Shown: one piece after another, positions 7,604-17,767 of the stretch
Layout: every line of letters begins with the position of its first letter
How positions within the stretch are numbered: position 1 is the first letter of the stretch
Origin: Pseudomonadota bacterium
GTDB lineage: Bacteria; Pseudomonadota; Gammaproteobacteria; Pseudomonadales; Oleiphilaceae
Reading direction: 5' to 3'
NCBI GenBank assembly: GCA_002747395.1
Contig: PDPE01000008.1
Span: 1 to 40,000, forward strand
DNA length: 40,000 nt
Translations under genes and position numbers: made by a program
Notes under the pieces: model-generated
The model's database searches: none
Seen by the model: only the letters and a program-made list of their open reading frames with translations
Told to the model about the DNA's origin: nothing

Positions 7604-9475
7604 ATGGCACTGTTACAAATATCAGAACCGGGTATGTCAACCGCACCCCATGAGCATCGTTTGGCAGCGGGTATTGATCTTGGAACCACGAACTCTTTGG
7701 TGGCATCAGTTCGCAGTGGCGAGGCGGGTACTTTGGCTGATGAACAGGGTACACATTTATTGCCTTCAGTGGTTCGCTACCTTGAAGATGGCAGTGTCGT
7801 TGTGGGCGCTGAGGCGCGTCAGGCACTGGGAAGCGATTTGCATAACACCATCGCCTCCGCCAAGCGTTTATTGGGGCGTGCCGTGGGTGAGATTAAGACC
7901 TTGGCGGGGCAGTTGCCGTATTCCTTTGTTGAAACAGAGGGAAGTGTTCCGCAAATGGAAACGTGTGCGGGTAATGTAACGGCGATTGAGGTCTCGTCAG
8001 AAATTCTGAAGTCACTGAAAACTCGCGCTGAAAAAACGCTGGGTGGTGACCTGGCGGGTGTTGTGATTACGGTTCCCGCTTATTTTGATGATGCGCAACG
8101 TCAGGCGACAAAGGACGCAGCACGTTTGGCGGGGCTGAATGTATACCGCTTACTGAATGAGCCAACGGCAGCCGCAGTGGCTTATGGTTTAGACCAGCAA
8201 GATGTGGTGGAAAATAAGGTCATTGCCATTTATGACTTGGGTGGTGGCACGTTTGATATTTCCTTGCTGAAATTAAACAAAGGTGTTTTTGAGGTTATGT
8301 CCACCGGTGGCGATTCTGCCTTGGGTGGTGATGACTTTGATCATGCGATTGCCGAATGGCTGCTGGCACAAAGCAGACAGCAGGCTGGTACGGATGCGCA
8401 TGTGTTAAGAGCGGCGATGATTGAAGCTCGCAGAGCCAAGGAAGCACTAACTGACCAGGATTGCGTTGCGGTGGCATTAGGAGACTGGCGTGGACAGCTA
8501 AGTGTCACTGAGTTTAACGAGCTGGCGGAACCGTTGGTGAAAAAGACATTATTGGCTTGCCGTCGCGCCGTACGCGATGCCGATATTGATAAGAGTGACA
8601 TTGTTGATGTGGTCATGGTTGGTGGCTCAACACGTGTACCTTATGTTCGTCAACGTGTGGAAGAGTTTTTTGGTCGTCCGCCGCTGGTGGATATTGACCC
8701 GGATAAAGTGGTGGCTGTTGGTGCTGCAATTCAGGCAGACCTGTTGGCGGGCAATAAGCCAGATAGTGATATGTTGCTGCTGGATGTGACACCGCTGTCA
8801 TTAGGGCTGGAGATGTACGGCGGTTTGGTTGAAAAAATTATTCCGCGAAATACCACAATTCCCATTGTCCGCGCTCAAGAATTTACCACATTTAAAGATA
8901 ATCAGACGGCCATGACCGTGCATGTGTTACAGGGTGAGCGTGAAACGGTGGAAGAGAATCGCTCACTTGCCAAATTTGCCTTGAAAGGTATTCCACCAAT
9001 GGTGGCTGGCGCTGCGAGAGTGAAAGTAACTTTTCAGGTGGATGCGGATGGACTACTAAGCGTATCGGCAGAGGAGGAGTCCACTGGCGCTAAAACCACG
9101 GTTGAGGTGAAGCCGTCTTATGGCTTGTCGGATAATGAAATTGAGTCAATGATTCGTGCCTCAATGGAAAATGCGCAACGGGATGTGAATGTGCGGCGTT
9201 TGCGTGAGCAACAGGTTGAAGCGGATCGTGCATTGCAAGCGCTGGATAGTGCGATGGCTACGGATGCGGATCAGTTATTGAGTGATGAGGAAAAACAAGC
9301 GTTGCTGGCAGCCAGAGAGGTGTTGGTAAAAGCGAGACAGGGCGATGATGCAGAAGTCGTTAAAGCCGCAATTAAGCACCTTGAAGCCGCTGCTGAAGCC
9401 TATGTCGCGCGTCGTATGGATAGCAACATCCAGGCGGCTATGTCGGGACACAATATTACGGAGTTTGAGAGTTAA
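7604..9475 (+). CDS. hscA: Fe-S assembly chaperone HscA (Hsp70 family)
   Basis: 623 residues. The start [10 protein letters not shown] is conserved in HscA proteins, so I keep the ATG at 7604 rather than the later one at 7634. ATPase-domain signatures: [41 protein letters not shown] and [13 protein letters not shown]. The substrate-binding domain begins near [13 protein letters not shown]. HscA binds the LPPVK motif of IscU and uses ATP to promote cluster release. fdx starts 5 bases after its stop. Confidence 0.97.
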   Translation: MALLQISEPGMSTAPHEHRLAAGIDLGTTNSLVASVRSGEAGTLADEQGTHLLPSVVRYLEDGSVVVGAEARQALGSDLHNTIASAKRLLGRAVGEIKTLAGQLPYSFVETEGSVPQMETCAGNVTAIEVSSEILKSLKTRAEKTLGGDLAGVVITVPAYFDDAQRQATKDAARLAGLNVYRLLNEPTAAAVAYGLDQQDVVENKVIAIYDLGGGTFDISLLKLNKGVFEVMSTGGDSALGGDDFDHAIAEWLLAQSRQQAGTDAHVLRAAMIEARRAKEALTDQDCVAVALGDWRGQLSVTEFNELAEPLVKKTLLACRRAVRDADIDKSDIVDVVMVGGSTRVPYVRQRVEEFFGRPPLVDIDPDKVVAVGAAIQADLLAGNKPDSDMLLLDVTPLSLGLEMYGGLVEKIIPRNTTIPIVRAQEFTTFKDNQTAMTVHVLQGERETVEENRSLAKFALKGIPPMVAGAARVKVTFQVDADGLLSVSAEEESTGAKTTVEVKPSYGLSDNEIESMIRASMENAQRDVNVRRLREQQVEADRALQALDSAMATDADQLLSDEEKQALLAAREVLVKARQGDDAEVVKAAIKHLEAAAEAYVARRMDSNIQAAMSGHNITEFES

Positions 9476-9480
9476 GCCCT

Positions 9481-9819
9481 ATGCCACAGATTATAATTTT
9501 ACCTCACGAAGACTTATGTCCTGAGGGAGCGGTGTTTGAAGCAGCAACGGGGACAAGTTTGTGTGATGCGGCCTTGGCGCAGGGCGTTGAGATTGAACAC
9601 GCCTGCGAAAAATCCTGTGCTTGTACAACGTGCCATGTCTATGTACGCGAAGGCTTTGACTCTCTTGAAGAAGCCACCGATCTGGAAGAAGATTATCTGG
9701 ATAAGGCGTGGGGGGTTGATCCAGACTCACGACTTAGTTGTCAGGCGAAAATCGGGGATGAAGACCTTGTGGTAGAAATTCCCAAGTACACCATTAATAT
9801 GGTTTCCGAGCATCACTGA
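9481..9819 (+). CDS. fdx: ISC-type [2Fe-2S] ferredoxin
   Basis: 112 residues. The adrenodoxin-like cluster ligands Cys42, Cys48, Cys51 (ACEKSCACTTCHVYV) and Cys87 (LSCQAK) are in the same positions as in E. coli Fdx, and the extra Cys46 is also present. It supplies electrons for cluster assembly, probably to IscS/IscU. Seventh gene of the isc operon, 11 bases before iscX. Confidence 0.97.
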   Translation: MPQIIILPHEDLCPEGAVFEAATGTSLCDAALAQGVEIEHACEKSCACTTCHVYVREGFDSLEEATDLEEDYLDKAWGVDPDSRLSCQAKIGDEDLVVEIPKYTINMVSEHH

Positions 9820-9830
9820 GGGATGAAATA

Positions 9831-10031
9831 ATGGAACTAAAGTGGACAGATACATTGGACATAGCGATTGAGCTGGATGAGGCACATCCTGATGTAGACC
9901 CTCGGTATATTCGATTTACTGATTTACACCGCTGGGTAACCGAGTTGGAAGGGTTTAATGATGATCCAGCGCGCTCCAATGAGAAAATCCTCGAAGGGAT
10001 TCAGATGCATTGGATTGAAGAAAAAAGCTAA
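9831..10031 (+). CDS. iscX: IscX (YfhJ), Fe-S assembly accessory protein
   Basis: 66 residues, the usual length. Acidic protein with the DIAIELDEAHPDVDP core, RFTDLHRWV and the C-terminal MHWIEE that are characteristic of IscX. It binds IscS and iron and modulates cluster assembly, possibly as an iron-dependent brake. GAGGGATGA lies before the ATG. It closes the isc cluster; no terminator is visible before moaB, so read-through is possible. Confidence 0.95.
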   Translation: MELKWTDTLDIAIELDEAHPDVDPRYIRFTDLHRWVTELEGFNDDPARSNEKILEGIQMHWIEEKS

Positions 10032-10060
10032 GTCATTCGTATTTTGACAAGGGGAGTGTA

Positions 10061-10582
10061 ATGGCGGGGAAACGGGAGTTTATTCCACTAAATCTAGCGG
10101 TGTTAACCGTGTCGGATACCCGAATGGATGCCGATGATACATCAGGTCATACCCTGGTTTCCCTGCTGGAGAAAGGCGGTCACCACTGCGCTGACAAGCA
10201 AATTGTCAAAGACGATCGTTATGACATTCGCGCCATTGTTTCAACGTGGATTGCTGATCCAAATGTACAGGCGATAATCACAACGGGTGGTACGGGGCTG
10301 ACCGGGCGGGATGGCACACCGGAGGCAGTCACACCCCTATTCGATAAGACCATTGATGGCTTCGGTGAAATGTTTCGGGCGCTTTCTTATGACACAATTG
10401 GCACCTCGACCATGCAATCCAGAGCTGTTGCGGGAACGGCGAATGGCACGTTTATCTTTTGTTTACCGGGGTCTACCGGCGCGTGTCGGGACGCTTGGAC
10501 GAAGCTTATTTCGTTTCAACTGGATTACCGAACTCGCCCCTGCAATCTGGTGGAGATAATGCCTCGTTTACTGGAGGCATGA
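10061..10582 (+). CDS. moaB: Molybdenum cofactor biosynthesis protein B (MoaB)
   Basis: 173 residues of the MoaB/MogA fold. Landmarks: LAVLTVSDTR at about 14-23, TTGGTGLTGRDGTPEAV near 82-98, and FCLPGS...RDAW near the C-terminus, as in E. coli MoaB. The family acts at the adenylylation step of molybdopterin, although MoaB itself is inactive or redundant in some bacteria. No other moa or moe gene is in the window. It lies between iscX and dnaG, in the place where rpsU often precedes dnaG. Confidence 0.9.
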   Translation: MAGKREFIPLNLAVLTVSDTRMDADDTSGHTLVSLLEKGGHHCADKQIVKDDRYDIRAIVSTWIADPNVQAIITTGGTGLTGRDGTPEAVTPLFDKTIDGFGEMFRALSYDTIGTSTMQSRAVAGTANGTFIFCLPGSTGACRDAWTKLISFQLDYRTRPCNLVEIMPRLLEA

Positions 10583-10625
10583 AGATTTGCTGTTCCGTTT
10601 TAACTGATAAACACGTAGACACGCC

Positions 10626-12380
10626 ATGGCGGGAATGATCCCACGGGAATTTATCGACCAGCTACTGACACGTTGCGACATTGTTGAGGTGATCAATGCG
10701 CGTGTGCCACTTAAACGGCATGGTCGTGAATATCAGGCGTGTTGCCCCTTCCATAATGAAAAAACGCCATCATTTACGGTCAGTCCCAATAAGCAGTTCT
10801 ATCACTGTTTCGGCTGTGGCGCACATGGCTCGGCCATTAGTTTTTTAATGGAATATGAGCATCTGGAGTTTGTTGAGGCGGTAGAGTCGCTAGCTAGCTC
10901 GCTGGGGCTGGAAGTACCACGGGAGCAGGGAAAAAAGCACAACCCACAAACGCAGCTTCGCAATAAAAGCTTACTTGACCTGATGGAAGATGCCTGTCGT
11001 TATTATCAAAGCCAGTTAAAGCGCCACGCTGGAGCCGTAGAGTATCTAAAAAATCGTGGCTTAAGCGGTGAAATCGCGCAGACTTATGGCTTGGGCTATT
11101 CTCAGAAATCCTGGGACGCAGTAATTACTCACCTGTCGTCACGTTATCGACCAGAACAAATTGTTGAGTCTGGCTTAGCCATTGCCAAGGATGAGGGTGG
11201 CAGTTATGACCGCTATCGTGACCGCATCATGTTTCCGATCCGCAACCGAAAGGGGCAGGTGATTGGCTTTGGTGGTCGGGTCATGGGAGAGGATACGCCG
11301 AAGTACATCAATTCACCGGAAACATCCTTATTCCATAAAGGCAGTGAGTTATATGGTCTGTATGAGGCACGTCACGCCACCAGAAAGCTGGAGCGAATTG
11401 TCGTGGTTGAAGGCTATATGGATGTCATTTCCCTGGCGCAGTTTGGGGTCACCTATGCGGTGGCCACGTTGGGTACGGCGACCACTCAGCAGCACATTGA
11501 GATATTGTATCGTGCAGTGCCTGAAATTGTATTCTGCTTTGATGGTGATCGTGCTGGTAAAGAAGCGGCATGGCGTGCTTTAGAAAATACCTTGCCAATT
11601 TTGCGGGATGATAAGGCGATTAGTTTTTTGTTTTTACCGCAAGGGGAAGACCCGGATACTTTGGTTCGCCGTGTTGGCAAAGAGGCGTTTGAACAATTGA
11701 TGGTTGATGCGACATCATTGAGTCGCTACTTTTTACAAGCCTTGGAAGAGCAATTTAATATCCACAGTAATGAGGGCAAGGCTCGCTTTATAAACCGGGC
11801 TAATGAGTTACTGAAGAAAGTGCCGGAGAGCCTACTTAAAGACCAGTTGGTTCAGGATATTGCTAAGTTGACGGGTGTCGAGGTTAGTACCATTATTAAG
11901 CGGCAAAGCCGCGATCATGATATACCACTGGCTGTAAAATCACGCAATCATATTTATCAGCGCTCCGTTACGCATCCACCGGTTCGCTATGCATGTATTT
12001 TATTGTTGAACAAGCCTTCTTTGGTCAATTTGGTCGAAAGTCCGGAAAAAATCGCATTTACAGACCTGCCGGGCACAGATTTATTAGCTACACTTATTGA
12101 ATCTATCGAGGAGAGTCCTCATATTAGCGCGGTGACGCTCTTAGAGCGGTGGCGGTATTCTGGGCTAGAGCCAGAGTTGATACAACTCATGAAGTGGCAG
12201 CCGAGCAGTGATGACGACGATGTTTTGACACGGGAGTTCCTCGATTGTCTTGCATCGATTGATAAGCAATCAAGGCAACGCCAGTTGGAGAAGTTGCTCC
12301 ATAAGGAAAGTACCGGTGGTTTGTCTGAGCAGGAAAAGGGTGATATGAGATTCCTGAGCAGTCAACTCTCTAAGCAGTAA
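10626..12380 (+). CDS. dnaG: DNA primase
   Basis: 584 residues, near the E. coli length of 581. The N-terminal CHC2 zinc finger has Cys40, His43, Cys61 and Cys64 (CCPFHNEKTPSF, FYHCFGCGAHG), the same positions as E. coli. The catalytic TOPRIM core has Glu262 (VVEGYMDVISL) and the Asp306/Asp308 pair (FDGDRAGKEAA). The C-terminal part (about 435-584) is the DnaB-interacting region. It makes RNA primers at the replication fork. The next gene is rpoD, but rpsU, the usual first gene of this macromolecular synthesis operon, is not upstream. Confidence 0.97.
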   Translation: MAGMIPREFIDQLLTRCDIVEVINARVPLKRHGREYQACCPFHNEKTPSFTVSPNKQFYHCFGCGAHGSAISFLMEYEHLEFVEAVESLASSLGLEVPREQGKKHNPQTQLRNKSLLDLMEDACRYYQSQLKRHAGAVEYLKNRGLSGEIAQTYGLGYSQKSWDAVITHLSSRYRPEQIVESGLAIAKDEGGSYDRYRDRIMFPIRNRKGQVIGFGGRVMGEDTPKYINSPETSLFHKGSELYGLYEARHATRKLERIVVVEGYMDVISLAQFGVTYAVATLGTATTQQHIEILYRAVPEIVFCFDGDRAGKEAAWRALENTLPILRDDKAISFLFLPQGEDPDTLVRRVGKEAFEQLMVDATSLSRYFLQALEEQFNIHSNEGKARFINRANELLKKVPESLLKDQLVQDIAKLTGVEVSTIIKRQSRDHDIPLAVKSRNHIYQRSVTHPPVRYACILLLNKPSLVNLVESPEKIAFTDLPGTDLLATLIESIEESPHISAVTLLERWRYSGLEPELIQLMKWQPSSDDDDVLTREFLDCLASIDKQSRQRQLEKLLHKESTGGLSEQEKGDMRFLSSQLSKQ

Positions 12381-12429
12381 AAAACACGATTTAGTAAATA
12401 CTTCCTGATTGTCGAATTGGGGGTATTTT

Positions 12430-12460
12430 TTGCATGAAACAGACTACGGTGTGTTATCAT
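12430..12460 (+). promoter_or_regulatory. Possible rpoD promoter
   Basis: TTGCAT (12430-12435) and TATCAT (12455-12460) lie in the 113-base gap between dnaG and rpoD. The spacing is 19 bases, longer than ideal. A TG two bases upstream of the -10-like element is suggestive. Weak call. Confidence 0.35.
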
Positions 12461-12493
12461 GCCCGATTAACTTTTTTTCGGGAACTCAGCTAC

Positions 12494-14392
12494 ATGAGTG
12501 GACAAGAGAAGCAAAAATCCAGCTTAAAGTTGTTGATTTCCAAAGGTAAGGAACAGGGCTACCTTACTTACGCGGAAGTCAATGATCACCTTCCAGACAC
12601 GATAGTCGATCCGGAGCAAATCGAAGACATTGTGCGCATGATTAACGACATGGGCATTAAGGTATTTGAGAAAGCGCCGGATGAGGACAGTCTGACATTG
12701 GGCGACGAAGCCGTTGATGCTGATGATGACGCCGCAGAAGAGGCTGCTGCCGCGTTGAGCAGTGTTGATACCGATTTTGGACGGACGACAGACCCAGTGC
12801 GTATGTATATGCGTGAAATGGGGACGGTTGAGTTATTGACGCGAGAAGGCGAGATTAGTATTGCCATTCGCATTGAGGAAGGTCTGTACGAAGTCCTGAC
12901 ATCCTTGGCTGATTTCCCTGCATCGACAGAGTACGTGCTGGATAAATTTGAGCGTATTGAGCAGGAAGAAGTACGTTTGACGGATGTGGTGAACTCTTTT
13001 GTTGACCCCGATGCAGATCGCCATGCCACAGTTCCTGTTCCGGCATCAACACCTGAGCCGGAAACTGAGGATGCGGACGAAGACTCTGATGAAGAAGATA
13101 CAACAGACTCGGAGGCTGAAGGTGCTGAGGATGACGATGATGAAACAGAAGAGGAGTCTTTGGATACCGGCCCTGATCCAGAGGAAGCGCGTGAAAAGTT
13201 CCTGGAGCTAAAAGCCCTGTATGACAGCGCCCGTGAGGCGCGTGATTTAGGGGATATGGATAAATATACAGAGCTTCGTGCCAAACAAGCGCATAAGCTG
13301 TTGGAATTTAAATTTACCCAGCCAATTATTGACCACTTAGGTGGTCAGCTTAGTGACATCATCACCCAAATTCGTGGTTATGAGCGCAAGGTCATGCATC
13401 TGTGTATTGATCGTGTTGGCATGTCCCGCAAGGACTTTGTACATAGTTTCCCGAAGAATGAAACCAACAAGGCTTGGGTGCCAAATCTGATAGAGGCGCA
13501 GCCTGAGTTGTCGGATAAAATGTCGCTTTACGCCGATGATATACTCGCACTTCAGGATCAGCTGATTCGTATTGAGGAAGAAACGCGGTTATCTATCCAA
13601 CAAATTAAAGACATTAGTCGTAGCGTTTCCGTGGGTGAGGCGAAGGCGCGTCGTGCCAAGAAGGAAATGGTGGAAGCTAACCTGCGTTTGGTTATCTCTA
13701 TCGCTAAAAAATATACTAATCGTGGCTTGCAATTCTTGGATTTAATTCAGGAAGGTAATATCGGTTTGATGAAGGCGGTGGATAAATTTGAATATCGCCG
13801 TGGCTACAAGTTCTCAACTTATGCAACTTGGTGGATTCGTCAGGCGATCACTCGTTCGATTGCAGACCAGGCGCGTACAATCCGTATTCCGGTACACATG
13901 ATTGAGACGATTAATAAGCTGAATCGTATCTCTCGTAAATTATTGCAGGAAAAAGGCCGTGAAGGCACGCCCGAAGAATTGGCGGAAGCCATGGATATGC
14001 CTGAAGATAAAGTTCGTAAGGTGATGAAAATTGCCAAAGAGCCAATCTCAATGGAAACGCCAATCGGTGATGATGAGGATTCTCACTTGGGCGACTTTAT
14101 TGAAGATGGCAACGTTCAGTCACCAATGGACAATGCGACGGCATCCAGTCTGGGAGAAAGCACCCGCGAAGTGTTGAGTTCGCTAACACCCCGTGAGGCA
14201 AAAGTCCTGAGGATGCGTTTTGGCATTGACATGAATACCGATCATACACTGGAGGAAGTGGGCAAGCAGTTTGATGTTACACGTGAGCGTATTCGTCAGA
14301 TTGAAGCAAAGGCGTTAAGAAAATTGCGTCATCCGAGCAGATCGGATATGCTACGCAGCTTTCTAGAGCTGGATAACGATCCACCGCGTTAG
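12494..14392 (+). CDS. rpoD: RNA polymerase primary sigma factor RpoD (sigma70)
   Basis: 632 residues from the ATG at 12494, which gives the conserved region 1.1 start ([22 protein letters not shown] begins a few residues in); an in-frame ATG at 12434 falls within the promoter region. After region 1.2 comes a very acidic stretch in the non-conserved region (about residues 190-250, long runs of Asp and Glu). Region 2.4 reads [20 protein letters not shown], and region 4.2 ([20 protein letters not shown]) near the C-terminus binds the -35 element. It directs housekeeping transcription. Confidence 0.97.
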   Translation: MSGQEKQKSSLKLLISKGKEQGYLTYAEVNDHLPDTIVDPEQIEDIVRMINDMGIKVFEKAPDEDSLTLGDEAVDADDDAAEEAAAALSSVDTDFGRTTDPVRMYMREMGTVELLTREGEISIAIRIEEGLYEVLTSLADFPASTEYVLDKFERIEQEEVRLTDVVNSFVDPDADRHATVPVPASTPEPETEDADEDSDEEDTTDSEAEGAEDDDDETEEESLDTGPDPEEAREKFLELKALYDSAREARDLGDMDKYTELRAKQAHKLLEFKFTQPIIDHLGGQLSDIITQIRGYERKVMHLCIDRVGMSRKDFVHSFPKNETNKAWVPNLIEAQPELSDKMSLYADDILALQDQLIRIEEETRLSIQQIKDISRSVSVGEAKARRAKKEMVEANLRLVISIAKKYTNRGLQFLDLIQEGNIGLMKAVDKFEYRRGYKFSTYATWWIRQAITRSIADQARTIRIPVHMIETINKLNRISRKLLQEKGREGTPEELAEAMDMPEDKVRKVMKIAKEPISMETPIGDDEDSHLGDFIEDGNVQSPMDNATASSLGESTREVLSSLTPREAKVLRMRFGIDMNTDHTLEEVGKQFDVTRERIRQIEAKALRKLRHPSRSDMLRSFLELDNDPPR

Positions 14393-14403
14393 TATTCAGT
14401 TTC

Positions 14404-14480
<77 letters not shown>

Positions 14481-14491
14481 TTTAAATCAAT

Positions 14492-14535
14492 AAAAACAGC
14501 GACTTAGCATATCGACTTCGGTCGCTGTTTTTATT
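14492..14535 (+). terminator. Intrinsic terminator after the tRNA
   Basis: AAAAACAGCGAC (14492-14503) pairs perfectly with GTCGCTGTTTTT (14521-14532), a 12-bp stem ending in a T tract. An alternative small hairpin CGAC-TTCG-GTCG (14513-14524) sits within it. It closes the rpoD-tRNA transcription unit. Confidence 0.88.
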
Positions 14536-14738
14536 TTCGGGCTAACGATTTACAACCATCGGGCTAAACCCGAAAGGAACCGTCATTTCACAGTTTTACG
14601 TTTCTTTGTTTACAAGCAGAGACTCTCGCATTGGCTGCTTTTTAAAGAATGCTGATACGAGCACCAAGGCCGCCCACACTCCAGCAATAGAGGAGCGTGA
14701 GCGAGCTAACGCTTGTAAAGGTTAAATTCCGCTACAAT
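14533..14738. other. Intergenic region with inverted repeats
   Basis: No gene is seen in this 206-base gap. An 8-bp inverted repeat (GTTAAATT 14721-14728, AATTTAAC 14736-14743) overlaps the end of the minus-strand LysM gene. It could act as a weak terminator for that gene, although no T tract follows. GCGTGAGCGAGCTAACGC nearby (14696-14713) is also imperfectly self-complementary. Confidence 0.4.
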
Positions 14739-15152
14739 TTAACGAAGGCGTAGGCGTTGTCCCACCTCAATGTGGTGCTTTTTTGAGCCACGTAAGCCGT
14801 TTAGGCGAACCAAGCGGCTCAAGCTAACCCCTGTTTTCCGCGAAATTTTTGTCAGAGTGTCACCGCTGCGTACTCGATACGTCTTTGCACGTTGTACACG
14901 CTTCTTACGCTCAACATGTTTGGCTCGAACTTTACGCTTGGCTCTTTTTTTTCTGACAGGCGTTGGCTTGGCCTTTTTGACTCGTTTAACCACTTTCTTC
15001 GCAGGCTGTGCTGCTGCAGGCGCCTCCCGTACCGTTAGCTCCAGAAATCCGTCGGAAGAGACCGTTGTTGCGTTTTCTGCAAACACGGTGGTGACGCCAG
15101 ACAGTGCCAGTGTCGTGACAAAGGTAATTGCTACTTTTTTGATGCTTCTCAT
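14739..15152 (-). CDS. Secreted, highly basic LysM-domain protein
   Basis: 137 residues from the ATG at 15152, preceded by AAAGGGG; this start gives a clean signal peptide (MRSIKKVAITFVTTLALSGV, cleaved near AFA-E). After an Ala/Pro segment comes a stretch of almost pure Lys, Arg, Val and Ala (about residues 52-90). One LysM domain follows at about 91-137 (YRVRSGDTLTKISRKTGVSL, ending VGQRLRLR). LysM binds peptidoglycan glycans. There is no peptidase or amidase domain. I infer a periplasmic or surface wall-binding protein whose polycationic arm could bind acidic polymers. Specific function unknown. Confidence 0.85.
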   Translation of the reverse strand: MRSIKKVAITFVTTLALSGVTTVFAENATTVSSDGFLELTVREAPAAAQPAKKVVKRVKKAKPTPVRKKRAKRKVRAKHVERKKRVQRAKTYRVRSGDTLTKISRKTGVSLSRLVRLNGLRGSKKHHIEVGQRLRLR

Positions 15153-15490
15153 GTGGAATACCCCTTTAGTGATAAAAAACACTTCATCGTGACGGCTTCA
15201 TTAGAAGAATGACTCACAAGCCGACTACATTAGTCTGCGCAAAAGCACCGCTAATCAGTGCCATTAAAATGTAATTTTTCGCAAAATAAAACCATTTATC
15301 TGAAAAAATTGGACAGTACGCTTTGGAGTATGTTTCAGAATTAACAATATCTCTTTTGCCAATTTAGTGGCATCACAACGCAGCGGGCAGGGCGGTATGC
15401 CAAACTCATGTCCGGTTATCTACTGGTATTTCAATAGTATACAGAAAGCTCAAGTCACTTTGTTGGGCAAGTCTTAAATGCAGCAGAGTA
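15153..15490. other. Intergenic region, no gene seen
   Basis: This 338-base AT-rich gap separates two minus-strand genes. It contains a short inverted repeat GACTA-CAT-TAGTC (15223-15235) about 70 bases upstream of the LysM gene start, a possible regulator site, but no supported ORF, RNA gene or clear promoter. Confidence 0.4.
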
Positions 15491-16000
15491 TTAGTGACTG
15501 GCAGTAGTCGTAGACTTTGCGCTGATAAATTTCTCCAGAGAAGCCACTGGTAAAATCCCTGCTTGTAATGCCATCAATTTACCCTTGGGGTTAAAAATCA
15601 TAAAGGTGGGCGTACCAACCAGAGACTCTTGTGCATTCAACTCCATCCATGCATTTATCTCAATAGCATTGCTGAGGATGTTTTTAAAAGGAATGCCATA
15701 CTCATCAATCATCGCTTGTGCATCGGCTTTACCTGATTGACCATCCAATGCTACACCAAGCAAGCGGACATTTTTCATCTTGCCGTTAAATTTAACCATT
15801 TCAGGCATGTGCATACGGCAGGCATGACATTCTGATGACCAGACTTCCAACACCGTCCACTTACCCTTGCCGATTTGTGCTTCAATGCTTGTCTTTTCCC
15901 CATTAAACTCGGTAAAGGCTAGAGCGGTGCTGCTTAGCATGACGCTTGCCAATAACGGTAAAAATAATGTTTTTATTAAAGAAAATAGTTTCACGCGCAT
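15491..16000 (-). CDS. Periplasmic thioredoxin-like (TlpA/redoxin family) protein
   Basis: 169 residues from the ATG at 16000, which has GAGG just upstream and opens with a signal peptide (MRVKLFSLIKTLFLPLLASV, cleavage near ALA-F). A longer frame to 16144 would overlap the divergent phosphatase gene and lacks a signal. The thioredoxin fold is supported by the active site WSSECHACRMH (Cys58 and Cys61, a CHAC centre) and the cis-proline segment VGTPTFMIF. It is probably a thiol-disulfide oxidoreductase in the periplasm. The partner is unknown, and CHAC is not diagnostic of a named subfamily. Confidence 0.85.
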   Translation of the reverse strand: MRVKLFSLIKTLFLPLLASVMLSSTALAFTEFNGEKTSIEAQIGKGKWTVLEVWSSECHACRMHMPEMVKFNGKMKNVRLLGVALDGQSGKADAQAMIDEYGIPFKNILSNAIEINAWMELNAQESLVGTPTFMIFNPKGKLMALQAGILPVASLEKFISAKSTTTASH

Positions 16001-16053
16001 GTTCCTCAATTTATGATGCAGTTCAGGTTTTTCAAACGATAAAGATATAAAAA

Positions 16054-16764
16054 ATGCTGACAAGTTCCTTATACACAATACGTGCAGTGCTGTTTGACCT
16101 TGATGGTACGTTGCTGGACACCGCTCCTGATATGATACGAGCACTTAATTTGCTAGTTCAGGAAGAAGGCTTGCCAGCCGTTGATCACGCTGTTGCCCGC
16201 CAGCACGTTTCTCATGGTGCGGGAGCCCTTGTCAAGCTAGGCTTTGGTGACACACAAAGTGATACAGATTACCAGCGACGTTGTCAGCGTTATTTGGAGT
16301 TGTACCAGCAAAACCTTTGCGTGGACACGGTTTTATTCGATGGAATGGCAGAAACACTGGCATTTCTGGAAGATCAGCAGATTGCGTGGGGTGTTGTAAC
16401 CAATAAACCCGCATTCTTGACTGAGCCACTGTTGAAGGCGCTGGATTTGGATCGGCGTTGTGCAAGTATTATCAGTGGCGACTCATTGCCACAACGTAAG
16501 CCACACCCACAACCTTTATTCCATGCGGCGAATGAGTGCAATGTGTTGGCAACCGAGTGTATTTATGTTGGGGATGCTGAGCGAGATATTATCGCCGGTA
16601 ATCGTGCGGGTATGATTACCCTGTTGGCAAGTTATGGCTACATAAGCGCCGATGACCAGCCGGAACAGTGGGGCGCAAATGGCATCATTCGTCATGCTCA
16701 AGAGATACTGGACTGGCTAACGGAGGCCACCGAGGAAACGCTGGATACTCAGCGCAGCCACTAA
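16054..16764 (+). CDS. HAD-superfamily phosphatase, Gph/MupP-like (phosphoglycolate or MurNAc-6-phosphate phosphatase)
   Basis: 236 residues with all four HAD motifs: DLDGTLLDT (nucleophile Asp15, Asp17), GVVTNKP near 113, the Lys in KPHPQP near 150, and GDAERD near 175. A helical cap follows motif I. Most annotations would call this phosphoglycolate phosphatase. However, WGVVTNKPAFLTEPL, the YGYI...EQWGA tail and the downstream yciK homologue resemble Pseudomonas MupP, which dephosphorylates N-acetylmuramic acid 6-phosphate in cell-wall recycling. In the sequence itself the substrate is undecided. It appears to start an operon with the channel-like pair, yciK and cmoB. Confidence 0.88.
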   Translation: MLTSSLYTIRAVLFDLDGTLLDTAPDMIRALNLLVQEEGLPAVDHAVARQHVSHGAGALVKLGFGDTQSDTDYQRRCQRYLELYQQNLCVDTVLFDGMAETLAFLEDQQIAWGVVTNKPAFLTEPLLKALDLDRRCASIISGDSLPQRKPHPQPLFHAANECNVLATECIYVGDAERDIIAGNRAGMITLLASYGYISADDQPEQWGANGIIRHAQEILDWLTEATEETLDTQRSH

Positions 16765-16777
16765 TGGAGATTAATTC

Positions 16778-17767
16778 ATGAATATAAGTAAAAATACCGC
16801 TCGCTCCACATTACTTCAGGTTGTTTTGCTGTTAATCCTGATGGCAGTGGTGTTGTTTTGGCAGAGAAATAACATTGCGGATCTGTATCTATCGGGTGAA
16901 ATCAATCCAGTGGGCTGGTTGCTGAATGGGGTTATTATTCTGCTGTTTTTACTCGGCATGTTCCGCGTTATTGCTTTGCTGCTGTCTTACAGTCGGGAGC
17001 ATAGTGTGTTGGAGCGATTGGTTGATTCGATTGGCGATGGCGCGAATGATCCGGCAAGCCATTTACCGGAAACGGCATTGGCTGTTGTTCGCTATTACTA
17101 TGTGCAAAGTATGGCGCGTCGGGCGCTGCCCATTAATCATGGCGCATTGGCCTCCAGCCTGAGCACTGCCGAGCAAAGCCGATTTACATTGGTTAGATAT
17201 ATCAACAGTATTCTGATTTTACTGGGTGTTTTCGGCACGGTTGTATCGCTGTCGATTGCCCTGATTGGTGCGTCTAATTTATTGGATTCACCGGAAGGTG
17301 CGAACCGCATGGGCATGATTATTGGCGGTATGTCGTCGGCGCTCAGTACCACCATGACTGCCATTGTGTGCTTTGTAATCTATGCGTATTTTTACCTGCG
17401 GCTAAATAATGCCCGCGCACAACTGCTAAATGGCATCGAGAGTATGACATCAGTTCATCTGCTGCCAAAGGTGGTACACACTGAGGAGTCGCTGATTCGC
17501 CATGTGTCAGAGCTGACGGTGGCGTTGAATAAATCAGCAGACCGTTTGAATGAGATGCAGCAACATTTCATTGCTGCTGCAGACCAATTAACGAACTCAA
17601 TTACACAGCAACAGGCTTCGGGTGGTTTGAGTGAGGAGAGTATTCAGGAGCTGAAAGACTTATTGCGTGAAGGCTTCCGTTTACCCAAGTCACCACTGCG
17701 CCACGCATCCTACCAAGCGCCGGGCGGTTCTGCTGTCGCACATAGCGTAGCGGATAGCCAGCGATGA
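16778..17767 (+). CDS. MotA/TolQ/ExbB-like proton-channel family membrane protein
   Basis: 329 residues. Four membrane segments are visible at about 12-29, 46-70, 142-166 and 180-208, with a cytoplasmic domain between the second and third. The last pair carries the ExbB/TolQ-type pattern ILLGVFGTVVSLSIALIG and GMSSALSTTMTAIVCF. A helical C-terminal part (about 230-300) follows. In this superfamily such proteins form the pentameric stator that, with a single-helix Asp-bearing partner, turns proton flow into mechanical work. The next gene overlaps by ATGA and encodes such a partner. It lacks neighbours of the flagellar, Tol-Pal or TonB systems. Biological output unknown. Confidence 0.8.
   Translation: MNISKNTARSTLLQVVLLLILMAVVLFWQRNNIADLYLSGEINPVGWLLNGVIILLFLLGMFRVIALLLSYSREHSVLERLVDSIGDGANDPASHLPETALAVVRYYYVQSMARRALPINHGALASSLSTAEQSRFTLVRYINSILILLGVFGTVVSLSIALIGASNLLDSPEGANRMGMIIGGMSSALSTTMTAIVCFVIYAYFYLRLNNARAQLLNGIESMTSVHLLPKVVHTEESLIRHVSELTVALNKSADRLNEMQQHFIAAADQLTNSITQQQASGGLSEESIQELKDLLREGFRLPKSPLRHASYQAPGGSAVAHSVADSQR

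Noticed and set aside
12586..13284. Long minus-strand open frame opposite rpoD
   Set aside because: It is Ser/Ala-rich and arises from the Asp/Glu codons of the sigma factor's acidic region; there is no ribosome-binding site and the plus-strand gene is certain.
16001..16144. N-terminal extension of the minus-strand thioredoxin-like gene
   Set aside because: The extension would overlap the divergent phosphatase gene and remove the signal peptide from the N-terminus; the ATG at 16000 has a ribosome-binding site.
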